Notes under the pieces: generated by a model
Databases searched by the model: none
What the model was told of the DNA's origin: nothing
What the model saw: the letters and a program-made list of their open reading frames with translations, nothing else
Assembly (NCBI GenBank): GCA_024743055.1
Contig: JANSXH010000016.1
Coordinates: forward strand, 1 to 64,000
DNA: 64,000 bases
Source: Pseudomonadota bacterium
Lineage (GTDB): Bacteria; Pseudomonadota; Alphaproteobacteria; Sneathiellales; Sneathiellaceae
Direction of reading: 5' to 3'
Shown: in pieces, positions 54,910 through 64,000 of the stretch
Position numbering within the stretch: position 1 is the first letter of the stretch
Layout of the letters: every line of letters starts with the position of its first letter
Program-made: the position numbers and the translations under genes

Positions 54910-56249
54910 GATATATGCCCCACACCGCCGATGAACGGGTGGAAATGCTTGCAAAGATCGGCGTCGGGTCAGTGGATGATCTTTTCGTCGATATTCCTGA
55001 GGAAGCCCGGCTGGATGCCTTGCTGGATCTCCCACGGCATGCCAGTGAAATGGATGTGGAGAAGAACTTTCGCACCCTCGCAGCAAAAAATGTATCGCCC
55101 TATTCGACGCCAAGTTTTCTGGGGGCAGGGGCTTATCAGCATCATGTGCCCTCCGTCGCAGATCATATCATTCAACGGTCCGAATTTTTGACGGCCTATA
55201 CCCCCTATCAGCCGGAAATCAGCCAGGGAACCTTGCAGGCCTTGTTTGAATTTCAGACGCAGGTAGCGATGATCACGGGCATGGAAGTTGCCAATGCGTC
55301 CATGTATGACGGTGCAACCTCCTGTGCGGAGGCAGTTTTGATGGCCTGCCGGATTACGCGGCGGAAAAAAGCAGTTCTCTCTGGTAATCTCCATCCTCAC
55401 TACCGGGAAGTAACACAGACGACCTTGCAGTTTACTGAGTTCAAAGCAGATGAGCTGGATCCAACTCTGACCGGATCAGAGGATTTCACTTCTCAGATCA
55501 GTAAGGAAACGGCATGTGTTGTCGTTCAGAACCCGGATTTCTTCGGTCGGGTTGAAGATTTTAGCGCTCTGGCTGATAAGTGCCATGAAGCCGGTGCCCT
55601 GCTGATTGTCGTCGTCAATGAGATCGTATCCCTGGGCGCCTTGATGTCGCCCGGTGATATGGGGGCGGATATTGTTGCTGGGGAAGGCCAGTCCATTGGT
55701 GTTCCGTTGTCGTATGGCGGTCCCTATGTTGGATTGCTGGCAACGCGTCAGAAATTTGTGCGGCAGATGCCCGGCCGCCTTTGTGGTCAGACCGTTGATC
55801 AGGAGGGAAAGCGAGGGTTTGTTCTTACCCTCTCAACCCGGGAACAGCATATCCGCCGCGAAAAAGCGACCAGCAATATTTGCACTAACGCCGGACTTTG
55901 CTCCCTCGCCTTTACGGTTCATATGAGCCTGTTGGGAGAAACTGGCTTTACCAAACTGGCAGCAGTAAACCACGGGGAGGCCGCGACGGCTGCCGACGCT
56001 CTGTCTGCCATTGACGGTGTTGAGCTGATAAATGAAACCTTCTTCAACGAATTTACTTTGAAGCTTTCCAAAAATGCTGCTGAAGTTGTTGAAGAGTTGG
56101 CGGCACGGCATGTTCTTGGTGGCGTACCCGTCTCCCGCCTGATCCCGAACGATCCTGAGTTCGACAACATGCTTCTGGTTGCTGTGACGGAAACCTGCGC
56201 CGAGAGTGATCTCACCGCATTTGTTGCTGCCCTAAAGGAGATCCTCTAA
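54906..56249 (+). CDS. gcvPA: glycine dehydrogenase (decarboxylating) subunit 1
   Basis: Alpha subunit of the split P protein, 447 aa. Landmarks: [52 protein letters not shown] and [15 protein letters not shown]. This subunit lacks the PLP lysine, which is in gcvPB. Overlaps gcvH by 4 nt and gcvPB by 1 nt, so the whole gcvH-PA-PB block is translationally coupled. Confidence 0.97.
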   Translation: MRYMPHTADERVEMLAKIGVGSVDDLFVDIPEEARLDALLDLPRHASEMDVEKNFRTLAAKNVSPYSTPSFLGAGAYQHHVPSVADHIIQRSEFLTAYTPYQPEISQGTLQALFEFQTQVAMITGMEVANASMYDGATSCAEAVLMACRITRRKKAVLSGNLHPHYREVTQTTLQFTEFKADELDPTLTGSEDFTSQISKETACVVVQNPDFFGRVEDFSALADKCHEAGALLIVVVNEIVSLGALMSPGDMGADIVAGEGQSIGVPLSYGGPYVGLLATRQKFVRQMPGRLCGQTVDQEGKRGFVLTLSTREQHIRREKATSNICTNAGLCSLAFTVHMSLLGETGFTKLAAVNHGEAATAADALSAIDGVELINETFFNEFTLKLSKNAAEVVEELAARHVLGGVPVSRLIPNDPEFDNMLLVAVTETCAESDLTAFVAALKEIL

Positions 56250-57829
56250 TGCTGAATAAACAAGGAAGACCGACACAGCCCGCAGAGAGCTCCACGGAAA
56301 TCGGCCAGGGCAGTGAAACCTATTCAGGTAACAAGGGATTAAACCTAGAATCCCCTTTGATTTTCGAGCAAGGGTTGGATGGCCGGATTGGCGTTGATAT
56401 GGCCGAGCCGAAGCAAGTCGAAAGCCGTTTGGGTTCGATTGCCCGCAAAAACCCCATTGGTCTGCCAGATCTATCTGAACCTCAGGTTTTGCGTCATTTT
56501 GTGCGACTCAGCCGCCAGAATTACGCCATCGATTCAGGTTTTTATCCGTTGGGTTCCTGCACCATGAAGCATAACCCCCGGATCAATGAAAAGGTGGCTC
56601 GTCTCGCTGGTCTTGGCGATCTGCATCCGATGCAGCCAACCAGTACCGTACAGGGAGCACTGGAACTGATCGATAGCCTGGCCCATTGGCTGAAGACGAT
56701 TACGGGCATGCCAGCAGTGGCTATGTCCCCGGCAGCTGGCGCCCATGGGGAGCTGTGCGGTGTTATGGCTATTCGTGCCGCCCATGAAGCCAAGGGAGAA
56801 GCCCGCACTCGCATTCTGGTACCAGAATCGGCCCATGGAACTAATCCGGCGACAGCCGCCCTCTGTGGCTACAAGGTGGATGCTGTACCCGCTCGAGAGG
56901 ATGGGCGTATGGATCTTGACGCTTTCGCTGAAAAACTTGGGCCCGATGTGGCCGGTGTCATGCTGACAAACCCGAATACTTGCGGTTTGTTTGAATCCGA
57001 TGTTAAAAAAATCGCCGGTATGGTTCATGAAATTGGGGCCTATTTTTACTGCGATGGTGCCAACTTGAACGCCATTTTAGGACGGACAAGACCCGGTGAT
57101 CTCGGCGTTGATGCTATGCATATCAACCTCCATAAAACCTTTTCCACTCCCCATGGCGGCGGTGGCCCTGGTTCTGGGCCAGTTGTCCTTTCGGATGCGT
57201 TGTCCGCTTTCGCGCCAGTGCCTTTTATTACTCACGGAGATAACGGATTCGATTTAGTGGAGCATCAGGAGGGACAGGCCGAAAAAAGTTTTGGCCGCAT
57301 GAAAGGCTATCATGGCCAGATGGGGATGTTCATCCGAGCCTTAGCCTATATGCAAAGCCACGGTTCTGATGGGCTGAGGCAGATTGCGGAAGATGCTGTT
57401 CTCAATGCCAACTATATTAGGGTTGGACTGGACGATCTGATGCGCTCCCCTTTTGAAGGTATATGTATGCATGAGGCCCTGTTTGATGACAGCAGCTTGA
57501 AGGGGACAGGTGTGACAACTCTGGATCTGGCCAAAGCCTTGATCGATGAGGGTTACCATCCGATGACGATGTATTTCCCTCTGGTTGTTCATGGCGCCAT
57601 GCTGATTGAGCCGACAGAAAGTGAATCACGGCAAACCCTCGATCAGTTCATTGGAACCATGCGTTATCTTTTGGAAAAGGCCAAGGCAGGAGAAACTGAG
57701 ATGTTTGAGCAGGCACCGCGTTTTGCACCCCGCCGGCGGCTTGATGAAACGGGCGCCGCCCGCCATCCGGTCCTGCGTTGGGTTCCGGAAACTGATGAGG
57801 AAGAGGAAAAGCTGTCTCAGGCATCTTGA
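56249..57829 (+). CDS. gcvPB: glycine dehydrogenase (decarboxylating) subunit 2
   Basis: Catalytic beta subunit of the split P protein, 526 aa, decarboxylating glycine with PLP. The PLP lysine is K296 in MHINLHKTFSTPHGGGGPGSGP. Other landmarks: YPLGSCTMKHNPRINE and PESAHGTNPATAALCGYK. The start overlaps the gcvPA stop (TAATG). Last gene of the operon, followed by a strong two-way terminator. Confidence 0.97.
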   Translation: MLNKQGRPTQPAESSTEIGQGSETYSGNKGLNLESPLIFEQGLDGRIGVDMAEPKQVESRLGSIARKNPIGLPDLSEPQVLRHFVRLSRQNYAIDSGFYPLGSCTMKHNPRINEKVARLAGLGDLHPMQPTSTVQGALELIDSLAHWLKTITGMPAVAMSPAAGAHGELCGVMAIRAAHEAKGEARTRILVPESAHGTNPATAALCGYKVDAVPAREDGRMDLDAFAEKLGPDVAGVMLTNPNTCGLFESDVKKIAGMVHEIGAYFYCDGANLNAILGRTRPGDLGVDAMHINLHKTFSTPHGGGGPGSGPVVLSDALSAFAPVPFITHGDNGFDLVEHQEGQAEKSFGRMKGYHGQMGMFIRALAYMQSHGSDGLRQIAEDAVLNANYIRVGLDDLMRSPFEGICMHEALFDDSSLKGTGVTTLDLAKALIDEGYHPMTMYFPLVVHGAMLIEPTESESRQTLDQFIGTMRYLLEKAKAGETEMFEQAPRFAPRRRLDETGAARHPVLRWVPETDEEEEKLSQAS

Positions 57830-57860
57830 AGAAAGTTCGTCACTGGCAAGGAATGCCAGT

Positions 57861-57896
57861 AAAAAAAAGCCCCGTAGGATCTACGGGGCTTTTTTT
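57861..57896. terminator. bidirectional Rho-independent terminator between gcv and atp operons
   Basis: Stem GCCCCGTAG / CTACGGGGC with a GAT loop, preceded by eight A and followed by seven T. The A/T arms can extend the stem, and each strand has a T tract after the GC stem, so it should stop both the plus-strand gcv transcript and the minus-strand atp transcript. Confidence 0.93.
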
Positions 57897-57909
57897 AATC
57901 TATGAAATG

Positions 57910-58395
57910 TTAGTTCAGTTGAGAACTCAGATCCTTAATCGATTTCTCGACCAAAGCTTCCGACTGATCCTCTTTCAATCCATCCGTCATCAGCTTGCCT
58001 GCGGCAGCGATGGCTACATCAACTGCTATGTTCTGAACTTCGGCAACCGCCTTTTCCTCAGCCTGGCGAATCTTGGCTTCCGCCAACTCCTGCCGACGGG
58101 CCAATGAATTTTCAAGTTCCGCAATGCTTTCTTTACGCAGGATTTCAGCGTCTTCTTTCGCCCTGGCGACAATCTCATCAGCTGTCTTCAGCGCATCTCT
58201 TTGCTGGCGCTGATAATCGGCAAACAAGGCTTGTGCGTCTTCCCGGAGCTTTTGAGCCTCATCCAGCTCGGTCTTGATCCGATCTGCCCGATCATCCAAT
58301 TGCTTGGCAATCAGCGCAGGGGCCTTGAAATATGTAATGAGAGCCAGAAAACCGAAAAAGGCGACAGCGACCCAAAAGGTGGGATCTTGAAACAT
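57910..58395 (-). CDS. atpF: F0F1 ATP synthase subunit b
   Basis: Peripheral stalk subunit of 161 aa. One N-terminal membrane helix (TFWVAVAFFGFLALITYF) precedes a long charged helix (residues 30-155) rich in Glu, Lys, Ala and Gln. Last gene of the F0 operon; its start touches the b' stop. Alphaproteobacteria carry b and b' as two separate genes, as here. Confidence 0.94.
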   Translation of the reverse strand: MFQDPTFWVAVAFFGFLALITYFKAPALIAKQLDDRADRIKTELDEAQKLREDAQALFADYQRQQRDALKTADEIVARAKEDAEILRKESIAELENSLARRQELAEAKIRQAEEKAVAEVQNIAVDVAIAAAGKLMTDGLKEDQSEALVEKSIKDLSSQLN

Positions 58396-58886
58396 CAGGC
58401 GCCTCCCTTCATGCTGGCTTCAACAGCCGAGCTGACATCAGCATCAGAGACATTCAAATCGACCAAACGACCAACTGTTGTCTTGGCGGCATCGGCGGCA
58501 ATGTCCCGAACATGGCCAAGGGCTGTTTCTTTGGCGGCTTGAATACTGGCTTCAGCTTCCTTGGCCTGGACAGCAAGTTTGCTGTCCAGCTCTGCCTTAC
58601 TGGCATCCTGTTCCTTGGCCATTTCGGCTTTCAGTTCAGAAACGATACCATGAGCTTTAGAGCGGGCTTCCGCCAATGAGGCTTCATAATCAGCCTTGGC
58701 CTTATCGGCATCTTCGCTCAGCCGTTTTGCTTCTTCGAGATCAGAAGAAATACGGTTCTGACGATTTTCCAGGACTTCTGAGATTTTCGGAATGGCAAGA
58801 CGAGCCATCAGAAAATACAGAACCACAAAGGTTATCGCCAGCCAAACGAGCTGAGGCGGAAAATATGATACATCGAGTTGCGGCAT
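58395..58886 (-). CDS. atpF': F0F1 ATP synthase subunit b'
   Basis: Second peripheral-stalk subunit, 163 aa. N-terminal membrane helix (FPPQLVWLAITFVVLYFLMARLAIP), then a long coiled-coil region with IPKISEVLENRQNRISSDLEEAKRL, the usual b' signature. Lies between atpE and atpF with a 1-nt overlap to atpF. Confidence 0.94.
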   Translation of the reverse strand: MPQLDVSYFPPQLVWLAITFVVLYFLMARLAIPKISEVLENRQNRISSDLEEAKRLSEDADKAKADYEASLAEARSKAHGIVSELKAEMAKEQDASKAELDSKLAVQAKEAEASIQAAKETALGHVRDIAADAAKTTVGRLVDLNVSDADVSSAVEASMKGGA

Positions 58887-58935
58887 GACCGATCCTAAAT
58901 CCTAAAGTTCGACGATGAGCAGCGTTGGCTGCTGA

Positions 58936-59160
58936 TTATCCGAACAGGATCAAGAATGCGATAACAAGCGCAAACAGAGCAACAGCTTCTGTCAGTGCGA
59001 AGCCAAGCAGAACGTTACCGAAAACTTTCGGAGCAGCTGCAGGGTTGCGCAGTGAGCCTGAGACGTAGGATCCAAAGATATTACCAATACCTACACCCAC
59101 ACCGGCAAGTGCAATCGTTGCAAGGCCAGCACCAATCATCTTTGCGGCTTCTAATTCCAT
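58936..59160 (-). CDS. atpE: F0F1 ATP synthase subunit c
   Basis: Proteolipid of the rotor ring, 74 aa, two membrane helices with the polar loop RNPAA. The ion-binding carboxylate is E58 in [10 protein letters not shown]. The glycine pattern GVGVGIGN in helix 1 supports tight packing of the ring. No Gln in helix 1 of the sodium-binding type is obvious, so proton coupling is expected. Confidence 0.97.
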   Translation of the reverse strand: MELEAAKMIGAGLATIALAGVGVGIGNIFGSYVSGSLRNPAAAPKVFGNVLLGFALTEAVALFALVIAFLILFG

Positions 59161-59210
59161 GATCTTCTTCCTTCTAAAACAAGAACAACTCTAATGGTGA
59201 AAACTTAAAC

Positions 59211-59948
59211 TCAGTGATGCAGATGAAGTGCATCATTCAGATAGAGACATGACAAAATGGCAAACACGTAAGCCTGCAAGAAGGCGACGAGGAATTCCAA
59301 ACCTGTCAGGACAACAATAAATCCAAGAGGCAACCAGCCTAGGTAAAGGCCAAGACCCACAACAAATCCACCAAATACCTTCAGCAGAGTATGACCCGCG
59401 AGCATATTGGCGAAAAGCCGAACAGACAGGCTGATCGGCCGGACAAAATAGGAGATGACTTCGATCGGGACAAGAATGACTAGCAGAACCACGGGAACAC
59501 CGCTTGGCACGAAGAATGTCAGGAATTTAAACCCGTGCTTGATGATGCCAATCAAGGTCACGCCGATGAAAACCAAAGCCGCCAGAGCAAAGGTGACGAT
59601 GATCTGGCTGGTAACAGTAAAGGTATAGGGAATCATTCCCAGCAGGTTGCAGAACAAGACAAACATGAACAGGGTAAAGATGAAGGGGAAATACTTCCGG
59701 CCTTCAGATCCCACGTTATCTTTCACCATATTTGCAATAAACTCATAGCTGAGCTCGGCCACCGACTGCATGCGACCCGGAACAAGGGCTTTACCGCGCA
59801 TACTCAATGTCAGAAACAAGGTGATGGCCGCAATAGCAATCACCATGAAAAGAGAGGCATTTGTGAAGGAAACGTCAAGACCGCCGACATCCATCGGAAC
59901 AAGTCTCTTGATTTCAAACTGTGCGAGGGGGCTCTGATCTGCCGCCAT
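59211..59948 (-). CDS. atpB: F0F1 ATP synthase subunit a
   Basis: Stator membrane subunit of 245 aa with five to six helices. The essential arginine is R177 in LSVRLFANMLAGH, next to the family loop. The C-terminus FLQAYVFAILSCLYLNDALHLHH is typical. Lies 60 nt after atpI and 50 nt before atpE. Confidence 0.97.
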   Translation of the reverse strand: MAADQSPLAQFEIKRLVPMDVGGLDVSFTNASLFMVIAIAAITLFLTLSMRGKALVPGRMQSVAELSYEFIANMVKDNVGSEGRKYFPFIFTLFMFVLFCNLLGMIPYTFTVTSQIIVTFALAALVFIGVTLIGIIKHGFKFLTFFVPSGVPVVLLVILVPIEVISYFVRPISLSVRLFANMLAGHTLLKVFGGFVVGLGLYLGWLPLGFIVVLTGLEFLVAFLQAYVFAILSCLYLNDALHLHH

Positions 59949-60008
59949 TTTGTTGGTCCCGCCTTCTTTGTTTCAACAAACCCTAAATATCAGCCAATGT
60001 AGCGATAT

Positions 60009-60326
60009 CTACTCGTCCAAATCACCGGTGTTCATCTGCTTGGCGACCTTAAAGACGTTATATAATCCAACGCCCGCGCCAATTATCAAAAACACCAACA
60101 ACAACCAAGGCTTCGTGTCCAACCATCTGTCAAGCAACCAGCCGAACCAGCCACATAAAGCAAGCGCTGCAACAATCTCTACCGATAATCGCCAGGCTCG
60201 GCCATATGCGCCGGACCGCTCTACCTTCAAATCGCGGCTTTCCCAGGAAGCTTCTTCCTGTTTTTGCTGCGCCTTTGCAAGTCGAGCCTTAAACTCGTCT
60301 TTCGAAGGAGGATCTTTGTCGGTCAT
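60009..60326 (-). CDS. atpI: ATP synthase accessory protein AtpI/AtpZ
   Basis: 105 aa protein with a charged N-terminal half (DPPSKDEFKARLAKAQQKQEEASWESRDLKVERS) and two C-terminal membrane helices (WRLSVEIVAALALCGWFGWLLDRWLDTKPWLLLVFLIIGAGVGLYNVF). This is the F0F1 ATP synthase assembly factor I form of alphaproteobacteria. First gene of the F0 operon; promoter lies just upstream. Confidence 0.9.
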   Translation of the reverse strand: MTDKDPPSKDEFKARLAKAQQKQEEASWESRDLKVERSGAYGRAWRLSVEIVAALALCGWFGWLLDRWLDTKPWLLLVFLIIGAGVGLYNVFKVAKQMNTGDLDE

Positions 60327-60383
60327 TTCCGTCTCCTTATGGAACGGGTCACACCGTCATTCTCCCCTATAGAAATCGCCGGA

Positions 60384-60412
60384 AACATACGGTCTGCCCC
60401 CCCTAGTGTCAA
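60384..60412 (-). promoter_or_regulatory. near-consensus promoter of the F0 ATP synthase operon
   Basis: Read on the minus strand: TTGACA (60412-60407), 17-nt spacer that includes seven G in a row, TATGTT (60389-60384). Transcription would start near 60377, about 50 nt before atpI. Perfect -35 hexamer and ideal spacing. Confidence 0.65.
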
Positions 60413-60484
60413 GACCCAACAACCCGCTTTTTCCACATTCCTGCAGGGACCGCAAATTATCGCTTAAAGTGAAGGAAAATGGCC

Positions 60485-63400
60485 TCAGGCAGCAGTTTCG
60501 GTGATCAGCTTTGCTTTTTCCAAATCGACCGAGACAAGCTGGGAAATGCCCCGTTCCGCCATGGTAACCCCAAACAGGCGATCCATGCGGGCCATGGTGA
60601 TCGGATGATGGGTAACGACCAGGAAACGCGTGTCTGAATTTTCAGCAATTCCCTCCAGCAAATGACATAAACGCTCAACATTAACGTCATCAAGTGGGGC
60701 ATCGACCTCATCCAGCACACAAATTGGCGCGGGATTCGTTAAAAATACGGCGAATAGTAACGCGACGGCCGTCAGGGCCTGCTCACCGCCAGACAAAAGA
60801 GACATGAGTTGCAGTTTCTTGCCCGGCGGGCTGGCCATGATTTCGAGACCGGCAGAAAGCGGGTCATCAGATTCGGTAAGGGTCAGATGGGCGCTCCCTC
60901 CGCCAAATACCCGCTTGAACAGGTCCTGGAAATGCTTGTCGACGTCTTTAAATGCGGCGAGAAGCCGTTGCCGGCCTTCTTTATTGAGGCTGGCGATGCC
61001 CTGACGTAGGCGAGCAATGGCTGATTCGAGATCTTCACGCTCTTTTTGCAAAGTTGAAAGCTGCTCTTCAACTTCCTTGGCTTCAATCTCAGCCCTTAGA
61101 TTTACCGGCCCCATGCCATCGCGCTCTTTCTTCAAGCGCTCCAACCGTCGTTCACTTGCATCAACAGGTGGGATGTCCTCACCTTCAGAAATTCCGCCAG
61201 CTTCCAGTATTTGGTCCGGCTTACAGTCCAGTTTTTCAGAAATTTGTTCTGAAAGGCCTGAAAGGATCTGGCTTGAATGCTCCATATCCGACTGGTACTT
61301 AACGCGTTCCTCCCGGCAGGATGCCAATGCTTCCTGACATTTACGCAGCGCTGAATCACATTCCGCCAATATGGCCTCAGCCTCGGCCAGTTTGTCTTTG
61401 ATGCTGCTGCGTGCACCTTCCGCCCGAGCGACTTCGTCCATCAAGCTGTTGCGTTTGGCGGCAATTTCCTCAGGTCTACCTTCCAGTTCCTGAAGTTCCT
61501 GCCTGGTATCGTTAAAGCGCATTTCAAGCTGGACGAAATGTTCCGCCATATTCTTATTGCGTTCAATCCAGTTTGCTGTTTCCTGATCGATGCTGGCCAG
61601 GCGGTCCTTGCGGCTCGCAGACTCTCTTTGCTTTTGATCTGATTCGCTGCGAACAATTGCTAGATTTTCTCGTGAATCAGCCAATTCAGCTTTCAGCTTT
61701 TGCAAACTTTCACGGCGAACGGATGTGTCGGGCAGGGCATCCATTGTGTCGTGCTTCTCACCCAAGCTGGCTTCAAGGCTTGAAATTTCAGAGCGGAGCT
61801 CATTCTCACTTTCATTTAGAGAGGTGAGGCGAGATTGCTTGGCAGCAGCGACCCGGGTTTCCTCCGCATGCAAGGCCCGGAGCTTGGAGACAGATTGTTC
61901 CAATTCCCGCTGTTCAGCCCGACACTTGGTCAGGGCTTCCTGGGAAATTTTTGATTTCTCTGACGCCTGATCAAGGTTCTTACGCGCCTTTTCAAGAGAT
62001 TCTTGTTTTTCGACAAGGTCCGCTTGAATCTCTTGCAATCGATTGCGTTGCTCAAGCCGGACGGCTGCAGCAGTAGTGGCGCCTGCTTTTCGAACATATC
62101 CATCCCAACGCCAAAGGTCGCCATCACGCGAGACCAGTCGCTGGCCGGGCTTTAACGCGGGTTGCAGTTTGTCCCCAATTTCCTGAGATACGACAGCAAT
62201 CTGCGAGAGCCGTGCTTTAAGGCTCTCCTGACCAGAAACAAATTTATTCAACGTTTCAAGTTCGTCAGGGAATCCCTGGCTTATTTTCTTCGCGGCATTG
62301 TCAGACCAAAAGACCGGCGCCTCTGGATCTGTTGGCGCTTCCAACTCGTCACCAAGTGCAGCGCCAAGCGCAACTTCATATCCGGCCTTTACTTTTAAGC
62401 CTTCAATGATGGCCGGCCACTCTCCCTCGCTTGCTGTCTCGAGAAGTCGTAATAGTGCCGTCTCTTCCGCCTTAAGATGAGTAACATCACTTTCCGCTGT
62501 TTTCAGGGATTGCTGGTTCTCTCGTTCCTGGCTGTCTGCCGCAAGCCGCGAAGCTTCTAGAGCATCATACTGGCTGGCAAGTTGATTTAGGGAGGCAATC
62601 CCATCTTCTAGAGATCGATTGGATTGCGGGCTGTCGCCAATGGCGCTTAAAGCAATCTCAAGTACTTGTTTTTCTTTTTCAAATTCGGCCAGGCGGGATT
62701 TCATCCGCTCCAGATGCTCAGTCTCGGAAGTAATCTGTTGGGTTAGGGTGTTGCTTTCCGCCACCGCTGCAGCCACTTTTTCCGTCTCTGTGTCAAAATC
62801 AGCCTGTAAGCTGTTCACCTCCGTTTGAAGTGAATTTACGTTTGCGAGTAGCTTTTCAATGGTAGGCGCATCTTGTTTGCTGGCTTCAATAAGCTCTAAC
62901 TTTTCTGCTTCAAGGCGGGTTATGGCCTCTGCTGAATCTTTCTCGAGATTTTTCTCACGGGCCATGTCGCTGGAAATCTGATTCTTCCGACCTTCCAGTT
63001 TTTCTTTTGCCTGCCGGGCTCGTTCTTCTTCAGCGTCAAGGTTTTCACGGGCCAACGTGAGACGATGGACTGCCGCTGCAGCCTCCGCCTCTTTGTCACG
63101 CAGAGGCTTCAAAGCTTCATTTGCTTTCACGCTGGCAGTTTCTGCGCGTGCCGCCTGACGGGTCAGTTCGTTGACAGCTGAGACGGCTTCCTCATATTTT
63201 GAGCGAGCTTCCAGAGACTTTTCCGTTGCCAGAGAATATTTCTTATACAGAAGCATCGCCTCCGCCTTGCGGATATGGCCGGAGATATTGCGATAGCGAT
63301 TTGCCTGTCTGGCCTGACGTTTGAGGTTGCCGAGCTGGGCTTCAAGCTGTTCGACCACGTCATCAACGCGCTCAAGATTTGTTTCAGCTGAATTCAGCCT

Positions 63401-63946
63401 GAGTTCTGCTTCATGGCGGCGGGAATGCAATCCAGAAATGCCCGCTGCTTCCTCAAGGAGGTGGCGTCTTTCTTTCGGCTTTGCATTGATCAGGGCGCCA
63501 ACACGCCCTTGGCTAACGATGGCAGTAGAATGAGCGCCCGTCGCCAGGTCGGCAAATAGGAGCTGGACATCCCGGGCTCTCGTGACTTTCCCGTTAATAC
63601 GGTAATCGGAGCCGGACTCGCGTCGAATGCGGCGCGTGATATCGAGCTCAGATGAGTCATTATAGCTGGCAGGTGCTTTACGCTCTTTATTATCCAGGCC
63701 CAAAGATACTTCAGCCGCATTGCGTGGCGGCCTGGATGCGGTGCCAGCAAATATGACATCATCCATGGCACCGCCCCGCATATTCTTGGCGGAAGTCTCC
63801 CCCATCACCCAGGTCAGAGCTTCGACAAGGTTGGATTTGCCGCATCCATTTGGACCAACAATTCCGGTGAGGCCGTCTTTAATCAGAAGTTCTGTCGGCT
63901 CCACAAAGGACTTAAATCCCGACAGACGTAATTGTGTAAACTTCAC
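60485..63946 (-). CDS. smc: chromosome segregation protein SMC
   Basis: Condensin ATPase of 1153 aa. Walker A is GPNGCGKSN (31-39), the ABC signature LLSGGEQALTA is near residue 1050 and Walker B PICVLDEVDAPLDD near 1073. Two long coiled-coil arms (about 170-500 and 660-1000) flank the hinge (about 505-640, with GYEVALGAALGDELEAP). Full length. Transcribed toward the atp operon, ending 158 nt before atpI. Binding partners ScpA/ScpB are not in the window. Confidence 0.97.
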   Translation of the reverse strand: MKFTQLRLSGFKSFVEPTELLIKDGLTGIVGPNGCGKSNLVEALTWVMGETSAKNMRGGAMDDVIFAGTASRPPRNAAEVSLGLDNKERKAPASYNDSSELDITRRIRRESGSDYRINGKVTRARDVQLLFADLATGAHSTAIVSQGRVGALINAKPKERRHLLEEAAGISGLHSRRHEAELRLNSAETNLERVDDVVEQLEAQLGNLKRQARQANRYRNISGHIRKAEAMLLYKKYSLATEKSLEARSKYEEAVSAVNELTRQAARAETASVKANEALKPLRDKEAEAAAAVHRLTLARENLDAEEERARQAKEKLEGRKNQISSDMAREKNLEKDSAEAITRLEAEKLELIEASKQDAPTIEKLLANVNSLQTEVNSLQADFDTETEKVAAAVAESNTLTQQITSETEHLERMKSRLAEFEKEKQVLEIALSAIGDSPQSNRSLEDGIASLNQLASQYDALEASRLAADSQERENQQSLKTAESDVTHLKAEETALLRLLETASEGEWPAIIEGLKVKAGYEVALGAALGDELEAPTDPEAPVFWSDNAAKKISQGFPDELETLNKFVSGQESLKARLSQIAVVSQEIGDKLQPALKPGQRLVSRDGDLWRWDGYVRKAGATTAAAVRLEQRNRLQEIQADLVEKQESLEKARKNLDQASEKSKISQEALTKCRAEQRELEQSVSKLRALHAEETRVAAAKQSRLTSLNESENELRSEISSLEASLGEKHDTMDALPDTSVRRESLQKLKAELADSRENLAIVRSESDQKQRESASRKDRLASIDQETANWIERNKNMAEHFVQLEMRFNDTRQELQELEGRPEEIAAKRNSLMDEVARAEGARSSIKDKLAEAEAILAECDSALRKCQEALASCREERVKYQSDMEHSSQILSGLSEQISEKLDCKPDQILEAGGISEGEDIPPVDASERRLERLKKERDGMGPVNLRAEIEAKEVEEQLSTLQKEREDLESAIARLRQGIASLNKEGRQRLLAAFKDVDKHFQDLFKRVFGGGSAHLTLTESDDPLSAGLEIMASPPGKKLQLMSLLSGGEQALTAVALLFAVFLTNPAPICVLDEVDAPLDDVNVERLCHLLEGIAENSDTRFLVVTHHPITMARMDRLFGVTMAERGISQLVSVDLEKAKLITETAA

Positions 63947-64000
63947 GGCCTCTCCATTTTATAAGCTACTAGGACTACAACAAAGATTTCAGATGAGAGT

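Overview
The window is a gene-dense bacterial chromosome segment. It looks like an aerobic, probably marine alphaproteobacterium. Supporting signs are an ileS-lspA-DUF3035(BamF-like)-M16-M16-mutL run, a split F0 ATP synthase operon with paired b/b' subunits, a plant-type glutamate-cysteine ligase, a coxB-coxA-ctaB-coxF-ctaG-coxC-DUF983-surf1 respiratory operon, CtrA-like TTAA-N7-TTAA motifs, VPLPA-CTERM proteins and a DMSP lyase of the DddP type. A Sneathiella-like or Rhodospirillales-like lineage is my guess from gene content. No rRNA, tRNA, CRISPR array, insertion sequence or prophage was seen.

Layout. 1-9402 (+): ileS (5' end cut by the window edge), lspA, a BamF-like lipoprotein, an active/inactive M16 protease pair, mutL and a PhyH-type oxygenase. 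9399-11559 (-): rsmD, rluB and a class-I glutamine amidotransferase-like hydrolase. 11671-13784 (+): tadA, an ACAD10/11-type acyl-CoA dehydrogenase and a small membrane protein. 13785-18653 (-): dddP, two tandem APH-like kinases and purD. 18752-21030 (+): xseA and an M23 peptidase. 21056-23324 (-): two VPLPA-CTERM surface proteins and an entericidin-like lipoprotein around a long AT-rich intergenic stretch. 23454-26440 (-): CysQ-like phosphatase, pmbA/tldE and a TauE-family transporter. 26539-34452: alpha-carbonic anhydrase, ubiD, ubiA, rsmE, gshA, a monoheme cytochrome c and tldD.

34893-42523 (+) is the aa3 cytochrome c oxidase operon followed by an M32 carboxypeptidase. 42637-46002 (+): thrC, a cytoplasmic MPP-like M16 peptidase and a GNAT, ending in a perfect 46-bp palindrome that faces yqgE. 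46760-50103: DsbD-alpha-like protein, peroxiredoxin, Sel1 protein, rnhA (-) and a CheZ-like phosphatase. 50118-52089 (-): thrB and ispH. 52249-53072 (+): a double CDGSH protein and a lipoprotein. 53099-57829 (+): a promoter, a tandem glycine riboswitch and gcvT-gcvH-gcvPA-gcvPB. 57910-60412 (-): the F0 operon atpI-atpB-atpE-atpF'-atpF with a near-consensus promoter. 60485-63946 (-): smc.

The most unusual part is 12.2-17.4 kb. A DMSP lyase with every known metal and catalytic residue sits beside an acyl-CoA dehydrogenase and two tandem kinases that together match the two halves of the mammalian ACAD10/ACAD11 fusion enzymes. This suggests a local module for DMSP cleavage and hydroxyacyl-CoA processing. 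The functional link between the two parts is inference.
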